DNA of 64,000 bases from Cryptolaemus montrouzieri (Eukaryota > Arthropoda > Insecta > Coleoptera > Coccinellidae), in NCBI GenBank assembly GCA_013387265.2, contig JABFTP020000062.1, positions 49,068,345 through 49,132,344 on the forward strand, in the 5' to 3' direction. The notes under the pieces were generated by a model. It searched no databases and was not told the DNA's origin. It worked only from the letters and a program-made list of their open reading frames with translations. A program made the translations under genes and the position numbers. Each line of letters begins with the position of its first letter. Position 1 is the first letter of the stretch. Positions 49,563-61,361 of this stretch are shown piece by piece.

Positions 49563-52326
49563 ATGTCGTTATCTTCAAAGTACCTTGAACTTTTGGGCCT
49601 CGTTCAGATACAGCAACCGTCTTTGATTTTTATCACGGAAACTTATCTGCATCCTTTGATATCGGACCAACAGGTAGCCATAGCAAATTATACAATTTTT
49701 CGAAATGATAGCCGAACGACTGTTGGACATGCTGGAGTATGCATCTATGTTCATACCTGTATCATAAATTCGTTCACTGTGGATGTCTCTTCGTTGGATA
49801 CTCCGGGAATTGACAATATCTTCTTAAATATTCGAAACAAAGATTTCAGTGTTTATATCGGTTGTGTGTACCGACCTCATCAGTCATTTTTCGATGCTAA
49901 GATGGCAGAACATCTGAGAGTCATGTCTTCAGAAAAAAAAAATACCCTATTTGTCAGAGATTTCAATTGTCGTGATATAGTTTGGCCAATCACTTTATCC
50001 AACATGCCTTCCGAGCTGTCGACCTCTTATACTATTGCTTCGATTTTGTTAGATTCAAACTTGACCCAAATTGTTGATAAACCTACTCGCTTTCGCCCTG
50101 ATAATAAACCTTCTCTACTGGACTTGATTCTGGTGAATGACGCAAATCTCTTATCACCTGTGAGCTATTTAGCCCCACTTGGAAAATCAGATCACGTCGT
50201 TGTGAAGTCCAGTATTCAGTACGTTCCTTCTTCTTCGAGTATACAATCTCATAAAGTTATATCTACTATCAACTACGACAAGCTGAATAGCATGCTTGGT
50301 GCAGTAGACTGGAAAGATGTTTTGAGTGGGAATAACATTGATGTTGTATGGAAATGCTTTTTGGACTTGCTAAACTCTAAAACCAGTGAGTGCACAACTA
50401 AGAAGAAAATTTTCTCCAACCCATCAAAACCATGGCTGAATAACAAAATAATGAACATGATTCGTCAGAAAAAATCTTTGTGGCAGAGATACCTCCGTTA
50501 TAGATCCGATAGACATTACGAAATTCACAGATATTTTTCGAATGCGTTGAGGGTATCAATAATAGAATCTAAACGATCATTCGAGGATAATCTTGCGAGA
50601 ACCAAGGACAGAAAGAAATTTTTCAAATACATCCGCTCAATAATGAACGCAAAAGTGTCGACACCCATGCTTCGCAACTCAGATGGTGAACTTTGCACAA
50701 ATAACTGCGAATCAGCAGAAGTGCTCGCAAAGTCCTTCTCAGCATCTTTACCCACGAACCTAATGGTCCTTTACCACCCATTCAATCCAATCGATGTTCT
50801 TTGGATCTATCACACGTTACCTTCAGTTCAGCAATTATAGAGGAACAATTGAACAATCTGAGTGATTCAGCCCCTGGTGCGGATGGTCTATCTTCTACTC
50901 TCTTGAGGAAATGTGCATCTACATTGGCAACACCGCTGTCTATCATCTTCACCATATCTTTCGAAACAGGTGCTCTTCCGGATGATTGGTTGGTAGCAAC
51001 AGTTACCCCAATCTACAAAAAAGGAGATAAATTCTCAGCAGATAATTACAGACCCATCAGTCTTGCATCGATTGCTTCGAAGATATGTGAAAGAATAATT
51101 CACCTCCAAATGCTCGATTTTCTCCTTTCCAATAAATCGATTCCTGAAAACCAGCATGGTTTCCTTCCCGGTCGTTCAGTGATTACAAACCTGCTTCTAT
51201 GTATCAACGATTGGACAAAGGCTGTGGACTGCGGGATTCCAATTGATGTAGTTTATTTAGATTTTTCGAGAGCGTTTGATAGAGTTCCACATCGACGACT
51301 GCTGTATAAGATTGAACACCTTGGCATAAGAGGTCGGCTTTTAGAATGGATTAGAGCATTTCTACTTGGGAGAAGATTTCGCGTTAAAGTTTCGGATGAG
51401 AAGTCTTCACTCAAGCCGGTTTCGAGTGGTGTTCCTCAGGGTTCCGTTTTAGGCCCATTACTATTCCTACTGTATACTGCTGAACTTCCTTCTATACTTT
51501 CTTCCACCTGCTGTCTCTATGCTGACGATACAAAATTATATAATAATCCATTTTCTGACTTCCACACTCTTCAACAAGATCTAGATCATCTGTCCAGGTG
51601 GTGCACCGACTGGCTTTTACCCTTGAACTTGGATAAGTGCAAGGTCCTACACCTTGGCAAAAACAACCCCCATCGGATGTACAAAATCTCTGGAACTGCT
51701 CTGATCACCACATCGAAGCAAGTTGATCTTGGAGTTATCATCTCTAATGACCTAACGTGGACTGATCATATTCAAAGTATTTGCAGCAAGGCTTCTAGAC
51801 TTTCGTTTCTGCTTCAGAGATCTTTCAAAGGTTGTCAGCCCAAAACTTGTAGTCTCTTATATAAAACTTATATTCGTCCATTAATGGAATTCGCAGGTCC
51901 TGTGTGGTCTGGTCTCCCATTTACAATTACGAGACGAATTCTCTCGAATCTATTCAGCGGAGGATAACAAGAATTCCATACGGGCGTCGGCGACCAAGTT
52001 ATTCCGAACGCCTCAAAATATTCGATCTTCAACCTTTCAATGATAGACGGCTTCGAGGTGATCTTATAATTGTCTACAGGGCCTTGAATAACAGGTTCGG
52101 TGTAGATTTATCTCCACTTCTAACGATCAATCACAACAGACGTCTACGAGGCCACAGACTGAAATTGTATCGAGAAAACTTCAAATCCATCCCAAGACAG
52201 AATTTTCTTTCCAATCGTGTATTTACGGCATGGAATGATCTACCACCACATGTAATTTCTTCTCCTTCTGTCAATGCTTTCAAGAATGCCTATGATTCAT
52301 GGATATTATCTGAAACAGGCAACTGA
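49563..52326 (+). pseudogene. ORF2 of the CR1-group LINE: endonuclease and reverse transcriptase, two frameshifts
   Basis: Frame 49563-~50757: EEP endonuclease with SLIFITETYL, GCVYRPHQ, FVRDFN (normally GDFN; Gly changed to Arg) and LGKSDHVVVK (catalytic His context). After a frameshift near 50757, the RT spans 50801-~51915: APGADGLSSTLLRK, TPIYKKGDK with NYRPISLAS, NQHGFLPGRS, VVYLDFSRAFDRVPH, SSGVPQGSVLGPLLFLLYT, CLYADDTKLY (catalytic) and LNLDKCKVLHLG. A second frameshift near 51915 moves to 51904-52326 (SIQRRITR, VYRALNN, NRVFTAWNDLPPHV). All RT motifs are preserved. The upstream frame has no other start; ATG 49563 is internal to an open frame. Confidence 0.88.
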
Positions 52327-52610
52327 AGATTTCTAAGTACCTACAACATGTTTTTGATAAGCAATTATTGTATTTCATTTGAGTTTTCTGTAGGCAGGTT
52401 AAATGTTTGATGTACTTGCTTTCGAGAATCTTTTTATTTTGTATTCACCAGATTAGAATAGCCTAACCTATTTTTTAAGTCATTTTGTGTTACTTTGTTT
52501 TCACTGCTTTGCAACCTGTTAGACATAATGTATATTATGATTTTTGAGTTATATAGGCATCACGCCTCAACTCTAATTTATATTAAATAATAATAATAAT
52601 GATAATATGA

Positions 52611-54525
52611 AATTCTTCCATTTCGAACAACTAAAATGAAATTGTTAGAAATGATTCCTGACATTATTTGTTTTCACATTGAGCTTGGAATAAATAGGAT
52701 ATAATGATACATGAAAACGAGATTCTCAGAACCAATTATCAGCTTGAAACGTGGCAGATTGCCTTCCGGACCTTCGTACGTGAGCAATATCTTTGATAAA
52801 TCCAATTCACTCGTTTTTCCTATTCCATTGTGGAAAATGAGCACCTGCGACGAACCACAAAAACTCTCTTCCTCTTGCATGGAGATATCTCCTTCGCATT
52901 TTGCAATAAACCATTCCCACGTACGTATTCAACAGGACGGAGCAATTTAAGCGGCCCTAGGTCGATAAATCTAGTCCGCTAATTGTTAGAACACCACAAG
53001 GACCAATCGAACTGACGTCCAATGGCAGTTATCGAGACGGGTCTGAGAGCGATTTCGAGCTCGGAACCTTGAGAGGCTGGAGATCTGCGGCCATCCAGAA
53101 CCGGAAAAGCGGACCGGGCTCGAGTGATGTATGCACGAATGGCTGATACAGTGATTTCTACGGATGAACAGCTCTAAATGCGGTAAAGTTTCCCTCCTGA
53201 ATTCGAACGAATTGACGGCGAGATATCGGCAGAATTGGATTTCGCATAGTTCGATATTACATCATCTTGAACAATGAATTTTAATAAAAGGTGAAATTAA
53301 TTCGACCTCAAAGTTTCTATGAAGAAAAAGTATGAATGCTCCGAAAAGTTAATATCTAGCCCCAGGAATTTCAAAAGTTTGAATTCGAATGATTGCGTGA
53401 ACAAAATGAGATTTTTTGTGATTCTGTGAATTTCCTCTATGAGATATCTCACAGGAAATTAATTTCATTCATTACATTCATTACAAATTATCAATTACAC
53501 AATAATGTAAGTCCCAGAAGAAATCAATTTATATTTGTATATAAAACGGGGTCTTTGACTATGTTTAGGTTTACTAGGTTTCCATATAATCAAAATCCAG
53601 AGAAGGAAATCTGTAGGATTTCCTACAAGAGGGAAGGGCGCGGAGTGACTAACTCGATCCCCCACCGTTGCATAAATAATGAGTATGCAAACGATCCTCA
53701 TGAGTTGACTGCATATCATTCCCACTCGGTCATTTTTTGCTGTATGAAAATCAACAAGGGAACTGCACGTTGGATGTATCAACGAAAGCAGTAATTACAA
53801 TCGTAGAATGTAGATGATTCTATCCCGTCATGAAAATTGCATAATGTGCATAACAACTTCAATTCAAATCAGTTCTTTAAACAAGACTTCATTTCTACGA
53901 AGAAGTTCTGAAAAACATTTTCAATAGAATTAACAAGATGACATTAATTTCATTACCATATTCAAAATTAAGTAACGTCAACTATTCCTGACAGTAAAAG
54001 ATTCTTCAAATAGGTTGAATGCATGGCCCTATGACGAAAAAGGCTATGTTGATGTCTAAATAGGATTTTTCATCGTCAGCAGCAAATTATGGAATCTAAC
54101 CTTACTCGTTTATTCAGAAATCTATTTATTACCCTTCTTTGTTATTGTTATTGTTATAATGATTGGAATATATCATAATCATCTTTGAAAAATTATGGTC
54201 ACATTTCTATAACTATAATAACATTCAATGTTTCGTTATTCGAAAATATGGCCGCGAATGGAAGTATCGAGTTTAGGGAAAAATATTGAAATGATATTCT
54301 AAGCGCTGTTTCATAGAGTGTAATGAGAATATGAATTCAACAGGTGATCTCTTCTTATGAAGATAAAAACTCCTTGGGTGTTACTTATACTACATCCTTT
54401 ACTCATTAATGATATAATTTCATAGGTTTCCAAAATGAAGGCATCCCCGTATCAAAACATTCAGCAAAAAGGAAAAATATCTGATAAATTATGGATCATT
54501 TAGGAAACGTTGTTTTTCATGTTTT
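52611..54525. other. No recognised feature; one GC-richer patch
   Basis: 52950-53210 is richer in G+C than its surroundings and has no readable gene. Frames at 53393-53794 and on the opposite strand lack motifs. Confidence 0.5.
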
Positions 54526-54711
54526 CTAAGCGATATTACTCGTTTCGATAAATCTAATTAGAAGTTTTTCAAAGCATCTTGCATCAGGATGCCTCTTATC
54601 AGGAAACCTTTGTGCATAAACTCTACTTGTCAACAAAGAATTTCTATCACACACACCCAGGATAAAAATCATATCAACCATTTCTTCTTTGGAGAACTTC
54701 AAGTCCGTCAA
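54526..54711 (-). pseudogene. DUF4817-like helix-turn-helix fragment
   Basis: About 60 residues: LKFSKEEMVDMIFILGVCDR, then SRVYAQRFPDKRHPD. The layout (EEMVDM, YAxRFPxRxxPD) matches the N-terminal domain of the DD41D transposase at 18719-18910 (SELADIHYMYGL, RFSNRVTPDR). It is probably the N-terminus of another rosa-like transposase; no catalytic part was found nearby. Confidence 0.7.
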
Positions 54712-55000
54712 TTGAGAAAATTGGTTTCAAACCCCACTTTAACAATGTTGAATAACGAGACAATGATAAGTTCACCATGTAAAATGCTGAATATAATATG
54801 TCCGGCCACCTGATAGAAGGCACAAATAAAAAAAAAGACAACACATACCTCGATTTATTTCTCAATCATCTTGATTTCATCATTCCCTAAAAGAATTATC
54901 TTGTTTAGGTTTCATTTTTACTACTTGAATCATTACAGAAGAAAGAAACTTCTGTGCAAATAATGATGCATGATGATGAGTTCGATACGGTTGCAATTTT

Positions 55001-55190
55001 TATAAAGTTAGAACTGGAAGGAATTTCAAAGTTAGAATCTCAGAACATAGAAGCAGTTTCCTGAATGGGAACACCGATTCAAATTATTTAAATCATCTTA
55101 TTGAAAAGAGTCATTCTTTCAGTTCTTTTCAGAACTAAAAATCCTACATAATGAGAAAAAAGGTATAAAACGCAACCTTCTGTAAGTACT
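55001..55190 (+). pseudogene. PLE fragment (PLE-5): end of the GIY-YIG domain
   Basis: Reads RTGRNFKVRISEHRSSFLNG, then NYLNHLIEKSHSF, matching the PLE ORF ends at 25470-25600 and 59480-59620. It is followed 40 bp later by a Tc1 copy. Confidence 0.75.
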
Positions 55191-55229
55191 CAGGGATTTT
55201 GGAAATTTTGAAGGATTGTTAGAATTGAT

Positions 55230-56455
55230 CCTTTTTTAGATTTCTCAATTGAAAAAATAAATAAATTTAGGTTTATTTTAAGGAAAAAAGAAATAAAAGA
55301 AAATAACAGACTCTTTAAGCATGTAGTAAAACAAATAAAAATTTTTTTCTCACGGAGTAGGTGTTTTTCTCTCGACCTCAGTAGCTTGTATTACCTCCTC
55401 CCTGATGCAAGCATTTATCAATCTAGACATGCTTTGGATTAGGTTTTCGACCTTCTTTGGGGTGATATTCTGCCACTCATCTGTAGCGGCTTGGATTAGC
55501 TGTTGCGGAGTTCTTGAATTATCTTGTCGCGATCTCATCTTCCTTTTGAGATTATCCCATGAATTTTCAATTGGATTAAGGTCTGAAGAGCAAGCTGGCC
55601 AGTCCAATATAGCGATTTCCACTGTTTTAAGATAATGTCGTGTGAGGTTGCTGGTATGTGGAGGTGCATTATCTTTCACAAAGGTGTAATTTTCACCGCC
55701 TTCTTAGTATTTCGGAATTTGTCTTGCTGCTCGTAGTCTAGCTTGTCTTCCACGACCTCTTAATACCCGAATCCAGCGGTCATCTGATCGAGTGCCAATT
55801 CTCAATATTCCAATTTTGGTGCTCGACACACCAATTAAGTATGTTAATTTTTTGTTGTTTGGTAATTTTTGGAACTCTTAAGGGCCTTCTGCTGTATAAA
55901 CCCTTTCAAATGAAGTCTTTGACGTATCGTTTCGACTGATACACTGATGCCTGTTGCTTCCAGAAATTGCCTTTGGAGTATGGGTGCGACGCAATAGGTT
56001 CTATTCTTGCAATTTGGCACAAAAAGCGGTCTCGTTTTTCAGAAGTGATCTTCCTACGACTTCTTCTAGGCCCATTTGGCAAAGATTGTAGCTCCACGTA
56101 TAGAGCGTAGGTTTTTGAAATCACCCCTTGTGATACCCCCATTGCGGCCGCTATAACTCTCTGTGTCACCTCTTCTTCAACAAGAGCAATTATTCGACCC
56201 CATCTGCACATCGGACAATTCTACGTAAGGCATTTTCAATTATGATTATAGGCTTTTTTGAATTTTGAAATTCACAGTTTCCAATCTCAGTGACGACTGA
56301 GTACAATTTCCCGAACATGTGGTGATAATTCAACTTTTCTTGTCATACTATCCAGGTTTTTACAACGAAAAAGTTCATTCTTCACAAGTAGTCAAAGATC
56401 CATAGTTGAAAACAATCAATAATGTGAAATACCAAGTGATTCCATATGAATTTGG
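55230..56455 (-). mobile_element. Tc1-like transposon, copy 2 (inverse of 42957-44300)
   Basis: Same family as copy 1; the right edge GTGATTCCATATGAATTTGGT corresponds to the left edge of copy 1. The transposase is on the minus strand. Confidence 0.78.
55350..56214 (-). pseudogene. Tc1-like transposase, copy 2
   Basis: 56211-55906 reads GRIIALVEEEVTQRVIAAAM, GVSQGVISKTYALYVELQ, GPRRSRRKI and PYSKGNFWKQQASVYQSKRY. After breaks, 55679-55350 has MKDNAPPHTSNLTRHYL (second catalytic Asp), CSSDLNPIENSWDNLKRKMR (Glu; 34 residues apart, DD34E), and ends TEVERKTPTP. The region for the first Asp (55700-55820) is frameshifted. The second site is intact here, unlike copy 1. Confidence 0.85.
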
Positions 56456-57957
56456 TTGTTTGTATATATGAGTATATGTTATTACGAAATATTTTTAGTA
56501 TTTATTCGCTATTGACGCAGATACTGAGTATCAAAACGCTCCGAGCATTTATTATTAAATTTTAGTAAAACTCATCGTTTACTTGTATTTCGGAAAATGG
56601 ATTTCTATCATGTCTCGTCAATTGAAGTTATTCTTCCCTCCTCCTTGATTAAACTTCTTTCAGTTATTCAAATTGACATTTTTCAATTGAATCAGTAAAT
56701 GAGTGACTTCAATATTGGAATAAAGGTACCAGATATGAATTGGTGTTTACAAAATTAGAAAAAACAATTACTGGACCATCTTATTGTCGAAAAAGGAATC
56801 TGACTCAAGAGTGAAACAGCTTATGTATATAAATTAAAACAGGGAATCAATACTAAACGATTAGGCGAGCCCGAATTGAAAGATAATGCGATAATGCAAA
56901 TTAAGCGTTGAACAAATTCAACAGAAGAGAATAATTAAGGTTTAATTGATCGTAAAGTGAATTATTGGAACCTTTATATCAGTCGATTGCTTCGGGAAAT
57001 TACAATGTATAATACTGAAATTTCATGGGATATTCAGCCTTCTTGTGAAATACAAATTGGAGTATCAAAACATAGTCATGAGGTGAGCAAAAATACGGGA
57101 AAACTTATTGCCCTTGTTCGATAGAAAGAACCCAGAAACATGATATTGAAGAATCAAAAAATTAATATTTTTCCAAAAAAATTTGAAACCACCCTCTTTC
57201 AATATGAACATTGAGATTGAATAAGACTTTCGATAAAATGAAAGTATAAAATACTGCAATCGGCCATGTTAATTCAAACATCAATCTGACCGATTGACGT
57301 CACATCGTCGTGTCAATTGAACCTTTGTTGTGAGTAGGCTTTTCGATTGTTTTTTGGAGCATTCAGCTAGTTTATTTGTTGTTCATTCATGGTTTCGTGA
57401 TTGAAAATTGAATGGATGTATTGTTTTAGGGAGAATTTCACGTCCAATATTGTCTATTTTTCATCGGAATTTCGGAATGTGAAAACTTTTTTGTTGGCGC
57501 ATATGTCGTGTAACCATGCTACATTGATCAAATTTCCCGATTTCAAGTTGTGTATAATAATTTCAAAATGATTGATGATCGTATTTATTTATCTGGTTAG
57601 CTTCCAAATTTTTCGGGAATACATATTGGATTCATACGTGTTTGTAACACTGACCCCACTCATTTATTCTTTTATTCGTATTAGAGGGAATTTAATAGAA
57701 AACGTCAGACAATATTTTCTTGGATTATGTAATAATTTCGAGGGATCACGCACAAAATGCACTAAAAATTGCATTCAGTGAAAGTTCGTCAAATTTTCGT
57801 CAATTGTGCCCCGAAGCACCCTAATTACAATTCTGCAATAAAAAAACATACCTCAATGGATTCGTTACTGAGATACAGGTAGTTTAAGTTAGGTTTAAGC
57901 GGATATTTCCCCTTTTTCCAACTGTAGTTTCTGTTTTGTCCATTGGAAGACCTGTCT
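56456..57957. other. Unassigned, with a decayed PLE arm at 56508-56625
   Basis: Apart from the PLE-arm-like segment listed separately, only short frames without motifs occur here. Confidence 0.5.
56508..56625 (+). repeat. Decayed PLE arm with degenerate hammerhead-like motif
   Basis: TTGACGCA, hairpin GATAC-TGA-GTATC, AAAACGCTCC, GAGC follows the layout of the hammerhead motifs at 24.8, 25.9, 59.2 and 61.3 kb, with several core substitutions. Downstream, ATTTTAGTAAAACTCATCGT onward matches the right arm of the 29.8-kb palindrome. Confidence 0.55.
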
Positions 57958-58720
57958 TTGTATACAGGGCGGATCATAACAAATCGTGAATTCAATAATG
58001 GAATATCTCAGTTTTCTTTCAATGGAAAAATACTGAACGGCATGAAAATATTAGAATCTTCACTTCGAGGGTTTTTATGCTAGAGATCACAGAACTGTGA
58101 CTCTCCTTGATTATACAGGGTAACTCATGAATAGCCGAATATTGAAAAAAAAAATTATTTCTTGGGATATTTTTTCTTTTTAATGAAAACATCATTGAAT
58201 TGCAATGCGAAGGGATAGTGTGGATGATTGTGTGTATGAGTCAACCTTAAAATATGTTTGGGGTATTCTTGAACGGACGAAAACTATTTTTCCACTAAGA
58301 GATCATAAGAGTGTTGATGTATGCAACTAAAATTTGTCTTCATATTGGCAGACCATAAAAATTGTGAAATAGATATTAGAATATTTTAGTTTTCCAGGAA
58401 TGAAAACCTGCAAACAGCATCAGTTTATTATTATTATCTCTTTCGGAGTACTTATGTTGCTACTGAGAATCTTCATAATTATACAGGGTGTTTCATAAAT
58501 GACGGAATGAAACTAATTTCTCTTTGTTGAATGGAAACATCTGTGTAATATAATGCGGGATGGTGTGTGTGTGTGTGTGTGTGTGTTTTGTACCAATATG
58601 TGTGTATGTGAGAATGTGTGAGGGTGAGAAAATGAGTGAGTGTGTGATAACAAATTAACTTATCAGCTTGTTTTCAGTGTTGCTGAGTGCAAATAGAAAA
58701 ATTACATTATATACAGGTCG
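57958..58720 (+). repeat. Series of TATACAGGG-headed degenerate repeats, with (GT)n
   Basis: TATACAGGG-type heads lie at about 57961, 58131, 58485 and (as TATACAGGT) 58711, each followed by a similar pattern (TCATAA, GAATGAAA, AATGGAAA, a CATC stretch). Ends such as CTTCATAATTATACAGGGTG recur. A (GT)n tract lies at about 58570-58587. 58391-58503 has an inverse copy at 63879-63990. This looks like a MITE-like or tandem repeat family. Confidence 0.55.
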
Positions 58721-59144
58721 AACCAAATAAAAGTTGATAATGAAATATTCGTGTTTTCATCAAAAATATAAACTTGAAAGCCATTTTAGATTCACTCAAA
58801 ACTCACAGTGAGTATGTAATCTGACGAGATTCTTCGAACAAAGATCTCTATGTATATTGACACTCAGAAGAAAACTTTGCATATAGAAATTCCAGATACT
58901 TATCATGAATCGATTCCTATATTAATTTGGAATACGTCACGAATATCTCAATATGAAAAACTTTTTTAGTAGTTATATGTACATGACTATACAGTAAACT
59001 CATGAATGTCTTACATTTCATTTTGATGTGAATGTATGAGGGTGGTGCATGCATCTGTATGCAGTCTGTGTGGGGGTCAGTGTGTGTTGATATTTTCATG
59101 TATGTGTGAGCTGTATTGTGTGTATACTACAAATTGTTATTTTC
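58721..59144. other. Unassigned
   Basis: Probably includes the 3' flank of the ISL2EU-like element, since the 15-bp TSD of the PLE pair begins at 59145. Confidence 0.4.
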
Positions 59145-59213
59145 ATTAATTAAATTCCCATATTTTCAATGAAATAAAACTAAAATATTTAGATTTTCAC
59201 TATATTAACAAAA

Positions 59214-59252
59214 CTATAACCGGTTTCACCACACTGTGGCTTCATCAGATAG
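59214..59252 (-). ncRNA. Hammerhead-ribozyme-like motif, PLE-2 3' end
   Basis: On the minus strand: CTAT, CTGATGAA, hairpin GCCAC-AGT-GTGGT, GAAACCGGTT, ATAG. Stem I CTAT/ATAG (4 bp), stem II 5 bp with one G-U pair, minimal stem III, triplet GTT. One extra A after CUGAUGA, as in PLE-1. Confidence 0.72.
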
Positions 59253-59399
59253 ATACAAACTAATGAACAGAGTTATTCCTATATTAGTCTTATTTCCTAC
59301 TTAATATTACAAAAGGTACAAGAGGTATGTTGGAAAACCCATCGGAGTTGCTTACATTGTGAAATGAGAAGATTGAGGATTTAGATCTAATTGACTATT

Positions 59400-60364
59400 A
59401 AGTAACCTACCTGAATTCTTTTCTTTATTGATCTCTAAAATTTCCAATAGATTGAGTTTTGGTTGTTATTTTCATTGTGTAAAATTTTGAAATTATCATT
59501 AAAGTTATGGTTTTCTTCGAGTAAGTGATTAGAATGATGAGAATCTGATTTATGATAATTAAAACTACGCTTGTGCTCGGATAATCCAACTTTGAAATTT
59601 CTGAAAGTTCTACCAATATAAATTTTATTACAATGCCCGGAAGACAGTTTATAAACACCGCATTCATTACTTTCATCAATTTTAGATTTGCGGTTTTTGA
59701 TATGTCGACCTAAAGAATTATCAGTTCGGAATGCTATATTGAAATTATAATGCGAGAGGAATGATTTTAATTTTAGACTATCATTACCAATATAAGTTAA
59801 GCTGTTGTATTTTGTGTTAGAACTTTTTATACTTGGAAATACTTCCTGGATTGCGTTTTGAATTTTTTTGGGTGAAATCATGTTCTCAATCATAGTTGGA
59901 CTGTAACCGTTACTGACTGCCATTTGTTCGATTATATTTAGCTCTTTTATGAAATTATTTTGTGACATTGAGATATTAATGAGTCTATGTACCATACTTT
60001 TGTAAGCTTGTAATTTATGTGGATAAGAATGTGTAGATGAGCTGTGAATAGTAATATCTGTATGCGATGGCTTATGCAAAATAGAAAAACCATATTTGCC
60101 GTTAATTTTAGTGATAGTTAAATCCAGAAAGTTAATGGAGTTTTCTGTTTCTATCTCTAACGTGAATTTAATATTATCGTGAATTTTGGTAATGAATGTT
60201 TTGAATGACTTTAATTGTCTGTTTGTGCCAGTGAAACAACAAATGATATCGTCGACATATCTAAACCAATAAATAAAGTGTTTGAATAACGGATGTTCTT
60301 GGGTAGTTTTTTCAATAATATCCATGAAAATTTCAGCGATCAGAGGGCTCAGAAGATTACCCAT
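59400..60364 (-). pseudogene. PLE-2 ORF: RT C-terminal half plus GIY-YIG endonuclease
   Basis: The longest PLE frame in the window: 309 codons from 60364 to 59435, then a frameshift near the end. It opens inside the RT with GNLLSPLIAEIFMDIIE, then YWFRYVDDIICCF (catalytic YVDD), FTLEIETENSINFLDLTI, KPSHTDITIH and RLINISMSQNNFIKELN. The endonuclease part has NSLTYIGNDSLKLKSFL, CGVYKLSSGHCNKIYIGRT (GIY-YIG type: GVY and YIG) and VGLSEHKRSFNYHK. RT motifs 1-3 are absent, so the copy is 5'-truncated and not autonomous. Confidence 0.88.
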
Positions 60365-60394
60365 GATTAAGCCTTTTTCAATATTGAAAGAGAG

Positions 60395-61230
60395 ATTTAA
60401 TCATGCGTAATTCACTATAATATTAAATTCACGCTAGAGATGGAAACAGAAAACTCCATTAATTTTCTGCATTTAACTATTACCAAAATTAACGGCAAAC
60501 ATGATTTTTCTATTTTTCATAAGCCATCGAATACAGCTATTACTATTCACTGCTTATCTACACATCCTTATCCACATAAAATAGCAGCTTAAATAGTATG
60601 GTACATAGACTCATTAATATCCCAATGTCACAAGATAATTTCATAAAAGAGCTAAATTTAATTGAAAAAATAGCAGTCAATAACGGTTACAGTCCAACTA
60701 TGATTGAAAACATGATTTCACGCAAAAATGTTCAAAGAGCAATCCAGTAAGTATTTTTAAGTATAAGAAGTCCTAACACAAAATACAACAGCTTACCTTA
60801 TAATTCTAGTCTAAAATTAAAATCATTTCTCTCGCATTATAATTTCAATATAGCTTTCCGAACTGATAATTCTTCAGGCCGACATATCAAAAACTGCAAA
60901 TCTAAAATTGATAAAAGTAATAAATTCGGTGTTCATAAACTGTCTTGCGCGGATTGTAATAAAATTTATATTGGTAGAACTTTCAGAAATTTCAAAGTCA
61001 GATAATTCGAGCACAAACGTAGGTTTAATAATCATAAATCAGATTCCCATTTTCTAATAACTTACTCGAAGAAAACCATAATTTTAAAATTTTACGCAAT
61101 GGAAATATCAGACAAAAACTCAATCTATTGGAAATTTTAGGGATCAACAAAGAGAAGAATTCAGGTAGGTTACTTAATAGTCAATTGGATCTAAATCCTT
61201 CTACTTCAACCAATCTCTTCAATTCATAAA
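60395..61230 (+). pseudogene. PLE-3 ORF remnant, inverse copy of PLE-2
   Basis: Starts at the equivalent of FTLEMETENSINFL and continues through TITKINGKHDFSIFHKPS, the linker (ITVTVQL region), LKLKSFL and the GIY-YIG domain (KIYIGRTFRNFKV near 60965) to GINKEKNSG and LFNS near 61228. Several stops and frameshifts; more decayed than PLE-2. YVDD is not included. Confidence 0.83.
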
Positions 61231-61322
61231 GTAAACAACTCCGATGAGTTTTCCAACATACGTCTTGTACCTTTTGTAATATTTAGTAGGAAATAAGACT
61301 AATTTATAAGTAATATTTGTAT

Positions 61323-61361
61323 CTATCTGATGAAGCCACTGTGTGGTGAAACCGGTCATAG
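61323..61361 (+). ncRNA. Hammerhead-ribozyme-like motif, PLE-3 3' end
   Basis: CTAT, CTGATGAA, hairpin GCCAC-TGT-GTGGT, GAAACCGGTC, ATAG. Cleavage triplet GTC, the most active class. Differs from the 59.2-kb copy by compatible changes in the stem II loop and triplet. Confidence 0.73.

Larger units (their letters stand above)
48181..52610 (+). mobile_element. CR1-group LINE, nearly full length
   Basis: 5' UTR (start uncertain, about 48181-48504), ORF1, ORF2 and a 3' UTR ending in a short (AAT)n tail (about 52585-52605). ORF1 is intact and ORF2 has only a few frameshifts, so this is the youngest autonomous-type element in the window. I did not find clear TSDs. Confidence 0.82.

Noticed and set aside
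53393..53794. 133-codon plus-strand frame and a 95-codon frame on the other strand
   Set aside because: No motif in either; both frames are open over the same DNA, suggesting chance.
57572..57781. 69-codon hydrophobic frame
   Set aside because: AT-rich chance frame; no signal beyond a short hydrophobic run.
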